A DNA stretch of 64,000 bases from Struthio camelus (Eukaryota > Chordata > Aves > Struthioniformes > Struthionidae). A model generated the notes under the pieces. It saw only the letters and a program-made list of their open reading frames with translations, was not told the origin of the DNA and searched no databases. This document shows positions 1 through 9,900 of the stretch, piece by piece (position 1 is the first letter of the stretch; each line of letters starts with the position of its first letter). A program made the translations under genes and the position numbers. The stretch spans positions 87,855,463 to 87,919,462 of the forward strand of contig NC_090982.1 of assembly GCF_040807025.1 (NCBI RefSeq), in the 5' to 3' direction.

Positions 1-2050
1 CAGGAGATGTAGGACATAGAATAAATGGCAGGTTTTAAATAATTAAGGTGCTGCTAATCCTCAAGAAATGTCAGAAAGTCCCTAAGAGATACCGCATGAG
101 AGCCTCTTTCTTGTGAATCGGCTAATTAAAGAGCTCCTTTTCACTGAAAATAAATAACCGTATGAGGCTGTCATCTACAGCACGCTTAGCCTGAGGAAGG
201 AATGGCTGCTTAGGAGATTAACAATGTAGTATTTTGGTTTTAGAGGTAGAGGTGTTTAGACATAAATCATAAGACTATTTTTCAGTAGTGTAAATAATTA
301 GCAGTAGAGCCAGTAATCGGAAGAGCAGCGTGTTGGACTCGAGATGGCAGCGAGAAGGTCTCGGAAGCTCCTGGCAGGCGGCAGGTGAGTGGCAGACCGA
401 GAAAGAGGGCTTGCGGCTGCCTCTTCGGGCCGTGGCCGAGGAGCCGTGGAGCCAGCGCTCGCCCCTCTGCTTGGGCCTAGGCGAGCCGTGCCTCTGCGTC
501 CCCCCGACCTCGCCGCGGGTCTTCACCCCCAGCGCAGGGACGGGCTGTGAGAGACGTCCGCTCGTACGAGCGAGAGGCTCGCCAGATCTCGCGGGGGAGC
601 CCAGCCAGGTCTGGGCTGCGTTGCGGGACTCGGTGGGGATGTCCAGGAGGCGCACAGAGCTCGCTGCAAGCAGGTCTCACATACCCGTGTCTTACCCGTC
701 ACCGTGCCTGCTCCTTTGCGCGTTTTTCAGAAGCTGCCTGCGTTCATTGATAATGCCAGGAAAACCTTGCTGGGTTTTGAATGTTAGTTTCTGACAGTCA
801 TGACTATAAACATGAGCTGAAAAATGGGGGGTGAGGGGATAGGAGCTAACAAATGGATAATTTTAGAGACTGCAGAATTTGGGCTTTAAGGTATTTCGCT
901 AGATAAAAAGTGAGGGGTTGAGGAAAAACAGATTCCCTTTGAGATTAGCGCTTTTCATCGAGAGAAGCAACAGACATTGCGGACAACGATCCAACGGCTT
1001 TGCAGTCTTGGAGCCTGCGGAAGAGGAGAGAGGCCAAGAAGCAGCGGGTTGCGTCTTTCCCTGAAGGTATCTTGGGGGAACCTCGACGGCGCCAGCTGAG
1101 CTGACCAGGAACGCAGGGCCAGAAGAGCCAGCGCGGGTCCAAAGGCGGAGCGATGCCCTGCCGATACTCCTGCGGCAGGAAGCGGCATCTCCAGAAGCAG
1201 GGCTGAACGAAAGCCAAACTCTTCCGCCTAAGCCTTTTGCTGAGGAAAATCCCCCAAATCGTGCTTGCCTGGAAGCTGCACTACAGCAAAGTGGAAAGCA
1301 CTGGAAGAAAACACAGCAGCAGAGACATCCCAAGGCGAAAGGCTGGCAAAGCTGGGTACGGGGAGAGCGCTGAGAGCGATGCCGAGGGCAAAGAGAGCCA
1401 AAAGTGGCCCAAAGCCAGCGAAAGCGGCACTTGATTGCGGTGAATCCACCCAGCCGGTGAAAAACACCCAAAGGGCCCTACAACCCTATGGAGGGCACAG
1501 GGAGCCGGTGAAAACTAGGCAAAATCAGAAGAGAAATGGGAAGGTGTTTTCCGAGGCCGAGCCTCGCGCCCGGGGCCGCGGACGAGGAAGCTGCTCTCCG
1601 GCTCCATCCGTTCAGCTCCCTCACGAAACCGTTCCCGGGGATATTTTTGAATGCTTTCATCTGACAAGCACATGGTTATTTTAGGGTGCGCTTACGTCAG
1701 CGACGTCCCTTTTCTATAAAGAAAAGAGTGCAAATGCTGTTTTTGTGTCAGTTCCCACTGTCTAAGCGCAAGTGGCGGCATCGTAACCGGAATCCAGCTG
1801 CTCCATCCCTTGACGTTTTGCTTGCGCTTAAAATTATCTTTGAAGTCTTCCCCTCACCCCGCACGCGTGTGCTTTTAGGGGAAGAAATATACAGTGCAGG
1901 AGGGTGGGCCCGGTCTAGCGGATCCTGGGGGCAATTCATCCGGAAAGCGAGAGCCAAGCAGGCCAGTTCCTTGGCCATAGACAGGGAGCAAGAGCAAGCG
2001 CAGTTCCTGGTCCCGGTGGGAAGGAAACTTTGCTCAGTCTCTGAGCCAAA
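1..2050. other. Intergenic sequence with CpG-rich patches, no recognised gene
   Basis: No coding exon with recognisable homology was found on either strand. GC- and CpG-rich patches lie at roughly 360-680 and 960-1640, separated by ordinary AT-richer sequence. Open frames in these patches look like by-products of high GC content: several frames are open on both strands, and they show no domain or codon pattern I recognise. Nothing in the segment could be tied to a repeat family by eye. Confidence 0.5.
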
Positions 2051-2056
2051 GTCTGA

Positions 2057-2071
2057 TTTATTGCATTTATT
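2057..2071 (-). promoter_or_regulatory. Tandem AATAAA polyadenylation-type hexamers on the minus strand
   Basis: The plus strand reads TTTATT at 2057-2062 and again at 2066-2071, which gives two AATAAA hexamers nine bases apart on the minus strand. They lie about 350 bases downstream of the stop of the repeat-containing minus-strand ORF (2421-2942). The hexamer is common by chance in vertebrate DNA, so any functional use is inference. Confidence 0.2.
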
Positions 2072-2420
2072 CAGCAGTGTTCAACGCAAGACACAGGAAC
2101 AGGCTCGGGGGAAGGCTGGTGCCCAGCCCTGGGAACGGCTGCAGCGGGTCCCTCGTGCTTTTTATCCCTCCTGCTGCCCGATGCATCCTGGAGCAGATGT
2201 GCAAAGCAGCAAATGCGTGAACCTGGAGCAGAAGCGAGATTTTTTTTTTTTTCCCTCCTGCTCCTCTCATGCAGTGTTTAAAATCCTTCCAGCAGCCATG
2301 CGCAGCGGCGTCCGGCACGTCTTCACAATGGAAGGAAGTACACGGGGCTAGAGAGGAGGGTGCTTCACTCCTCTCTCGCCTCTGCAAAACACGTATCACT
2401 GAGCCGCGGGGAACAAGAAA

Positions 2421-2942
2421 TCAGCAGAGACGCTTGCTGTACCGACGCGGTAGTGAAACGGGTCCCTTGAGACACCTCCGAAAACCGTATTTCTTTGGGA
2501 GTGAGGGGAATAGGAGGCAGGAGCTGCTGAGCTGCTGGTACCTGGCTGTTGGCAGGCTGACCTGGAGCGATCCCAAACCGGAGTGGTCCCAAACCGGAGT
2601 GGTCCCAACCTGGGGCAATCCTGACCGGGAGTGATCCCAAACCAGAGTGGTCCCAACCTGGGGCAATCCTGACCGGGAGTGATCCCAGCCTGGAGCAATA
2701 CTGACCCAGAGCGATCCCAACCCAGAATGATCCCAAACCAGAGTGGTCCAAACCAGGAGCAATCCCGATCCAGAGTGGTCCCCACCTGGAGCGATCCCGA
2801 TCCAGAGTGATCCCAAACCGGAGTGGTCCTGATCCAGAGTGATCCCCACCTGGAGCGATCTCGACCCGGAGCGATCCCGACTCAAAGCCTCCCCGCTGCC
2901 GAAATCGGATCCGTCGTGCCGTGGTGGTAGACGACGGCACAT
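2421..2942 (-). CDS. Speculative ORF of 16-residue repeats over a minisatellite
   Basis: This is a 173-codon minus-strand ORF with a true ATG at 2942. No family was recognised. Its middle translates the 16 bp minisatellite; three 16 bp units make 48 bases, so the peptide repeats every 16 residues. Units begin DHSGLGSL or DHSRSGLP and tend to end in PGW or LVW. The last roughly 45 residues lie outside the repeat and are basic and serine-rich. A TATA-like box sits about 155 bases upstream on the same strand, and tandem AATAAA hexamers lie downstream. Against it, other minus-strand frames are also long and open here because the repeat rarely creates stops. The ORF could therefore be only a property of the minisatellite. 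It is kept at low confidence because the complete gene-like order is unusual. Confidence 0.12.
   Translation of the reverse strand: MCRRLPPRHDGSDFGSGEALSRDRSGSRSLQVGITLDQDHSGLGSLWIGIAPGGDHSGSGLLLVWTTLVWDHSGLGSLWVSIAPGWDHSRSGLPQVGTTLVWDHSRSGLPQVGTTPVWDHSGLGSLQVSLPTARYQQLSSSCLLFPSLPKKYGFRRCLKGPVSLPRRYSKRLC
2565..2884. repeat. 16 bp minisatellite, 20 copies in perfect register
   Basis: The consensus unit is close to GAGYGATCCCAAMCYG. Counting from 2565, twenty consecutive 16-base units can be laid out to 2884 without any insertion or deletion; units differ only by substitutions. Some variants recur in order: a GAGTGGTCC..., GGGCAATCC..., GAGTGATCC... trio appears twice in succession. That suggests higher-order duplication of multi-unit blocks. 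The array is bordered on the right by a CpG-rich block (2885-3180). Confidence 0.93.
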
Positions 2943-3097
2943 AAAAGCCGGCAGAGACGGAGCAGAAGTCGCAGAGCGAGAAGCGAGCGGGTGCAGAAAT
3001 CCCCTGGCAGCCGCCGGGCCCGGCGCGCGAACGCGCTGCCAAAAGCTAAAGCATACCTAAGGCTGGCGGGAGGCACGTCCTGCTCCTCCCGGCTCCG

Positions 3098-3104
3098 TTT
3101 TATA
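3098..3104 (-). promoter_or_regulatory. TATA-like box on the minus strand
   Basis: The plus strand reads TTTTATA, giving TATAAAA on the minus strand flanked by GC-rich sequence, a typical core-promoter context. A start about 30 bases downstream would fall near 3070 and transcribe leftward through the minisatellite. A second TATA-like string, CATAAAAG at about 2940, faces the opposite way. Only the motif is seen; promoter activity is inference. Confidence 0.2.
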
Positions 3105-3199
3105 AGCCCGGCCACCATCAGCTGTGCGCTTCTGCCCTTCAGCGTGCCGAGGGCGAGCAGGACGCCGGGAACGACCGTCTGGAGACGTCAGTAACCGTG

Positions 3200-6100
3200 C
3201 AGGAATTAGGAAATGGTAGGCTCAAGACCTTAGAAAACAGGGCAATGCTGCATGCACTGGCTTTAATATTTTATACAGTAAGAATAAATTATTGCTTAGA
3301 AGTTGGAAAACGGCACAAGGCTGAAGGAGAATTAAACTTGAGTTACATCTCTGGTAAGTGGATTTATTTTGCTTCATAGCATTATGTTTGGATGTTATTT
3401 GGTTTATTAATTTGGATTCATATGAAGTGTCTTATCTGAGAAAGATAAGCAGGGAAACGTTATATTAAAATTGATTCAGTGATTTATGATGTTCAACCTT
3501 TGCTTCCGTTGTGCCGTATAGGAAGTGGCTTTAAATGCATCTCTCTCCTGTTAAAAATGTTCTGTTTTCATGAAATACGGCGGAGTGAGTGTTTACTTAA
3601 ACAAGATGCGGAGGGGTTATAGATATCACAGGTAGGCTGTGAGTGAGAACGTTTATTGGCCTTCAGGAGCTATGGTGTCTCTGTGCTGATTTTGTGCGTC
3701 TCCCAGGGTGACATATCCCAGCACCCAGCTACAATCCCACAGCTGTTTCCGAAAAGTCTGTGTTAAGAGACGCGAACTGCTTTATATGCAGACGCGTTTC
3801 CCGTTCGAGCCCGCGGAGGCAGTGGGAAGCCTTTCGGGGGGAGGCGCAGAAACGCCGCTTCATTGACTAAAGCGTGACTTGCCTGAAATCTGCGTGTCTA
3901 AGCACGAAGAAAACCCTCGTGCTGCTCCTGCTCATCCTCAGCGTTCATCCAGGCGTCCTAAACGTGCAAAACTAGCCCGTTTCTTCGTGGTCCAGCAGCG
4001 CAAGGACGGGATGGGACGGGACGGGATGGGGGGCTCTCCTTGCAACGCCGTGTGATGGTTTATGTGCAGGCATTTTAATTGCTTATCTCAAAGCAAAATT
4101 TGTCCTGGATTAGTACTGAAACAGTCAGTGAAGGGAGCAGGCGAATAAGCGCAGCGGCAGCCCGTGCGGCAGGTGCCCGCCGGGAGCAGCGGTCAGTATT
4201 GGGCTGAGACCGGGCGTTTAGATGGGCAGAGGTGCAGGAGGCACCGAGATGGGCTAGGCTGCACCCAACGGCCGTCACTGCCCTGCGAAGCAGGCTTGAT
4301 GCTCCGATGAGGGGCACCTGCTGCTGCAGCTGTTGCCAGCAGCCAGGCGGGGGGGAAATAGCATAGCCGAAAAGGTCCAGGCTCCTTCCTTGGGCTGGTG
4401 TGCCCGAGGGAGGCTTTCCTCCCCGTCCCCGCTTTCCTCCTCCTCTTTCCTTTCCTCCCGCTGCCTCTCCACCCAGCAGAACTAGTTTTTCAGGTTAAAG
4501 CCGGCAGAGTTGGTGCTGACAAGCAAATAGGACAAACCCGCAGGATTGCTGAGTAACTGCATTAACCTTTTCTTTTAATTTCAGGTCTTTGAGCAGGGGC
4601 TGCCGCCGCATGCGACAGCCAGCGCTCGGGAGGTTTGATAGGGAAATAGGTGCCGAAACACGAAGGAGGAGCGGTAGGGAGCCCGTGCCGGGCTCTGCCT
4701 GCCCTCGCCGTGGGTGCACGCGCCGTTGGCCCGCTGGGGTCTGTGTCTGCTGCCTGCAGCTGGGCGTTTTGTGCGTGTTTGCTGGCAACCAGCGCTAGCC
4801 AGGCTGGAGCTCTTGATGCCGAACGGCTCTTGCAGCTCGTGATTTGCAGCCCGGAGGTCCCGTCTCCCAAGAAGCGTCGCTCCACCAAGGCGCAACATTT
4901 TTTTAGGAGGCGTCTTCCCTAGTGTCAGGATGGGCCGTTGCCATCGCTTTAGCAGTCTTGCAGTATCTGCGGAGGGGTTCCTCGGGGTCTCCCTCACCGT
5001 CGCGCTTTTCCGCCCCTGCACACGCGCGTCGGCCGCGATGCTCGGGCAGGAGGCAGGAAGCAGCACGAGCTATCGGGACACGTGGTGGCGTTTCCGGATG
5101 TGAGGCTTGCGAGGAGGTCCGTATTTCAGCACAGATTGGGGTTGTCGTGGCATTTCAGCCAGCGTGATGGGGTTGGGACGGCGTCTGGACCATGGTTTTT
5201 GTGAGATGGCCCTGGGGTAACAGTACCATGTGCCCTTGGGAGCCCGACGCGGCAGCAGACCTGACGCGGACATCAGTGCCTTTTCACAGGTCTCCATCCC
5301 CGGGCTCCCTCAGAGCTTCAACTCACTGGTGTAACTGGGAAGACTCTTATTAAACCAATAGGAGTGCAAATTATTTACAAACCTGTCATTTTCTGCCAGA
5401 TTTGATTGAAACTGGAAGGGAATTGGGGAACCAGGGTCATTTTTTTCATCTGCTCCTAAAACAAAAACATACCAATAGGGCCACGATTGCTATTTCCAGG
5501 GGATATGCTCGAGGATGTCGGACGTTTAACACTGATACTTCGAAATATAAAGGCAATGGATTGCTACAGCGTGAAAATGTTGAATTTTGTCTCGCCAAAG
5601 GGAGAGAGTTGAGCCCGGGGCTGGGAGGCAGGGGCTGGGTGGCTGCCGGCTCCCGAGGTTTCCACCCTGTTTGCTGTTTGGATTAAGCACGTCCTGTTCA
5701 GGCTCGTTTTTCCAGCTGGTCAGTCAATATTGCAGGAAAGTAATGCATAAACCTAGAGTCCTTTCTTAAACTTTTAACCTGAGCCTGGAACTTTCCTTCT
5801 TAAAAAGAACTAAGTTTTCTTTGAATAACTAAAAAACAAACCTCAGCTTTGTATTTTCAGGTAGCTCCTCTGCTGTAGCTATGATGGCCAGTCAGTGTCA
5901 TAAAATTATGCTTAAAACCTCACTTGCAAACCAAGGGGAACCTAGTTTCGAGTGCAAAAATGTATGTGCAGTTGCTGCTGTCAGTGTGAATATAGTGGGT
6001 TTTAAAATCCGTGCCGAAATACTGAAATCTGATTTTGTGATCAGAAATCACCAAAAGGCCATCAGTCATTTTTATCGTATTTATGCATTCAATTTAACGG

Positions 6101-6745
6101 CCATATATGAGTTATTTTCAGGAATGTAAGTGCTACTTAGGAAGCCAGTTCTTTTAGGGGCAAAACTCCTCTATTTGTGACAAAAGACGGGTAGGACTCA
6201 TTACTTTGGAGGAATTGAAGTTGTTTGAGGAGCATGGCTTTGTTTAGTTGGAATTCAAGCCAGCAAATTCTGTGTAAATGTATTAGCTGACTGCAAAAAC
6301 GTCAGCAAATTTTACATCACAGATACTGTTTATCCAGTATGTATGGTTTCTAGCATGCCCCGATTAATGCATTGCTCTGCATGTCAGTGTATCTGCTCGT
6401 CAGTGGTTGATGTCGTGCGAGTGGAGTTAATGATGTAATTTAACACATGCAGCCCAAGAAATAGTTAGTTACACAAATATGTGCACTCTCTTTACATATA
6501 TTTAACTACAAAACACTGTTGTGGAGACATTGCTTGGCCAATACTGTCATTTCCGTAACGCTAGACGGGCACAGATGTTCCCGTATGTTCCCGTGAGATC
6601 ACGTTGCCACTGAGATGCGCTGGTCCTGGCTGCAGGGGCAATTCTGGTGACAGATGCTGGTTTTGTCCCCACATCTGGCACCCCTGGGTTGAGCGCTGTT
6701 GTCCCCTCTCCACCACCGCAGTTGGCCGGCAGCAGCCAGCGCTGC
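3200..6745. other. Intergenic sequence, no recognised gene
   Basis: No conserved coding exon was recognised. The segment alternates AT-rich stretches (for example 3230-3600 and 5770-6540) with moderately CpG-rich ones (about 3780-4030 and 4590-5290). A short run of GGGAY-type units occurs at about 4005-4032. No clear transposon end was found by eye. Confidence 0.5.
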
Positions 6746-6748
6746 GGG

Positions 6749-6935
6749 AGAATCACAGAATGACCAGGGTTGGAAGGGACCTCTGGACGTCATCCAGTCT
6801 AACCCCCCTGCTCAAGCAGGGTCATCAGCAGGGAGCACGTTGCCCAGGATCACGTCCAGGTGGGTTTTGAATATCTCCAGGGAATTAGACTCCACAACCT
6901 CTCTGGGCAACCACTTCCAGTGCTCAGTCACCCAG
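6749..6935 (-). repeat. CR1 LINE 3'-end fragment, minus orientation
   Basis: The segment begins with AGAATCACAGAATG and continues through the typical antisense CR1 3' end: GGTTGGAAGGGACCTCTGGA, CATCCAGTCTAACCCCCCTG, CTCAAGCAGGGTCATC and GAATATCTCCAGGGA. Similarity fades after CAGTCACCC. This is the usual 5'-truncated form of CR1, the dominant retrotransposon of birds. It is not expected to be active. Confidence 0.93.
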
Positions 6936-6939
6936 GAGG

Positions 6940-9900
6940 CTCAGAAGGTGGCTGTAGAGCGCCTGGTGTGATGGGATGCCAAGCCAGAAGAGGCCTCCAT
7001 GGCCCTAAAGTTAAACCTGATTTTTTGCCACACGTTGAGGAATAGTAGGCCATGTTCTCAGCTGGAAAAGGTATTATGGAAAGCCATCCCTGTGCCTGGC
7101 TGCTGAGGAGTGCTGGGCGCAGCTGGGCCCAGCTGTGGGGTCCCCCTTCAACATGGGGAAATGTCTGTCTTCCTGGGCACTTAAAACAAGAAACCTAGCC
7201 CCCTCGGTACATCAAATGAGAAAGCCTGCTATGGGCAGAAACCGGGAGTGTCATTGGTGCTTGGGAAAAGGAAGGACAGAATAAGCTAAAAATCTCAGCG
7301 TGTTCCCTGATGGCATTTTCTGGGGATACATCTGGAGGACATATATCCTGGGCGCCATCCGCTGCGGACTGCGAAAAGAGCATGGAAAATGTTCTCCTTC
7401 GTCCACAAACCCTCTGCAACGTGCTGTTTGCTTGCTCTGCAGTTCTGCTTGGTGAGCAAAACTGGGCGACGGTGGAAGAATCGGAGCTGCAATCGCAGGA
7501 TGGGCTCCGCTTTGCAAAGAGCACCAGGAAGCTACCTGCGGAGCTAAAGCCGAGCTGGAATAATTTATACTGCTTCATTCCCTTTCTTCTTTCTCCCTCA
7601 GGTGCTGCCACCCTAAGCGAACCTGGCTTTAGCTGGGGGAGCTTTCAAGGCACTTAGCAGCTTTCCGGGAGCCTCATTAATATTTTGCAGCTGAGCACCG
7701 TGCTCCTGAGCTGTTTGAGGTGCCCACATCTTTCACGGGGGGTGGTAGGGGACAACTTGCTCTCTCTGAAGAGGAGCCCTCCCACTCAAGCAGCCAGGGC
7801 GTTAAAGCCGCGCAGTGGGATGACAGTATCCCCTGACGTTCAGGATAAAATTTGTGTATGTCGTTGTACCGTGGGAGTTTCTCATTAACCGGGGAGTAGA
7901 AGGTCAGCTTCAGCGGTGTCCAGCTCTGCAGCTGTTCGTCCACCCCACGCTCCCAGGGGACAACGGTTGCTGATGTCCCAAGTAGGCTTCAGTTTCTGCC
8001 GGGTTTGCTCGTTGTTTTACGGAGCCGCACGTGCATAACCATGAGCAAGGGCTCAGTGTGCTCCAGCTCACTCGGGCTTGCGAGGAAGGGGGCAACTGGG
8101 TCTTGTAGCCTCATCGCCCCCGGAAGCCACCAGTGCAGGATGAGGGATACGGAGGAGTTGCGGAGGGAGGCAAACAGCAGGGAAAAGGAGCAGAAGGAGG
8201 GGTTGTGACAAGGCTGGCTTGCCCTTACCTACCTGCTCTGCTGCTTCGATTAGCTGTACAGTTGTGCTGTTCTTGCAACAGTTTGTGTGCTGGTTTGAAG
8301 AAGCCCCTCCACCTTGGGTAGAAACAGCCACTTTCAGCTTCTGGGTTTTGTAATCTCAATGGAAAGAAGCAGAGAGCAGTGCGGGAATTAATTTTGTGAA
8401 CTAGTACACTTTTTTAATGAATAGAGTGTAATGGGGCCAGCCACTCTGCTTTTTTTCCCCCCTCAGGGGTATCTTTACTAAATGTACTGTTACAGCACCT
8501 TTCACCCTGTCACCTAACTGCCGAGTTTCATCATTTTTGATGAGACCAATTTACTACCATAAGAGGGAAATGTGCTAGTGTGATCACGAGGGCAGCTGCC
8601 GCTCATGAGCCATTCCCAGTCGACTCCACTTTTTGTCCGTCTCTCAACGCTGCCTCGTCTTGGAGCAGCTCTGATCCCTCTACTGGCTTAATCTCTCTCT
8701 CATTTTTTTTTTTTGGTACAAAATACTTGAGCATGGCGTAGTGGCTCACCTAAATGCGTATTGCTCAAAATGCCACAATTGCAATACAGAAGCTGCAATA
8801 CCTAAGTCGTAACACGGCGTGTTTGCACTGCTTCTCCTGCGGACACAAACCAAAGCAATCGCTGCTGATGGATAGAAGTCAGAGCCCAAGGCTAGGAGTT
8901 ACCAGTTATTTTTACAATATCATCCCCAATAAAATGCAAAACTAGTCTGTGAGCATCAGGTAGTCTTGCTTTCCAAATTTGCAAAGACCCTAAATCAAAC
9001 AGTAAATGTATAAATGCAGGAGGAGAAAGAGTGGTTTGATTTTTTTTCGGAGAATTTGGACATATGGAAGTCAGTCTTCAGTGAAATTCTAACGCTTTTA
9101 TCAACAATTTATAAACAGGGTTTTTAAGAGCCTGCTTGAAAGTATTGGCAAGTCCTTTCACCACCAAATTTCAAGTCTTGTAGAAACACATCCATCTGCA
9201 GTTGGGGTTTTTGATTTTTTAAAAATACGTCTTCCTTTCAGGTAGACACACATTTCATAAAATAATTGGGCATGAATTTTACTCATTTGTGTGCTGTCAG
9301 GTATAATTGTCTCTGCAAAACGCTCTGACGATACAAATTGCCTGCATGCTCAGTTGTGCTGGTTATCATTGCTCTTTCTGAGTTCATCCTCCACGGCTCG
9401 GGAGAGCCCTCGACGCGTCGCCCTCGACAGTGTCCCTCGTGCACAGCGGGAGTTTTTTGGAAATGGCTTTGGGGTCATTTAGCACTTCAAGGCGTGAAGT
9501 GTTTCAAGGACTTTGCCAATCATGCATCAAAACAACGTGACCATATTTTATAGCGCGGAGTAAATCCTTGCAATGGATAACGTTAAATGAACACGGCGAG
9601 GCAGCGCGTCCCCAGGACTTACCCACCTCCAAGAGGCAGAAGAATTAGGATGACAAAGCCCAGCGAGGCCTGCCGGACCGTCCCCCTCGCGCCAGGCTGC
9701 CTCCCGACGCCCAGCCATCGCGCCCGTTATTTTACAACTCTGGCTTGGCCAGCGAGCGGCCGACTGGTGAGGAACCTGTTGGCGCTGGAGGCAACGCGCA
9801 GTTGGGAGCGCTCAGCTGGGACGGCAGTGCTCGTGGGCGATGCGTTTTTGCGCAGAGACCTGGTGCGACGTCTCGCTCCGCGGAGCGAGGGCGCGTTTCG

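Noticed and set aside
1686..2351. 221-codon plus-strand open frame
   Set aside because: It has no recognisable domain, starts at a non-ATG codon and includes a T-run-encoded phenylalanine stretch; more likely chance than a gene.
2365..3042. 225-codon minus-strand ORF over the minisatellite
   Set aside because: It starts at TTG, not ATG, and is an alternative frame of the same repeat; the 173-codon ATG frame is the only version kept, at low confidence.
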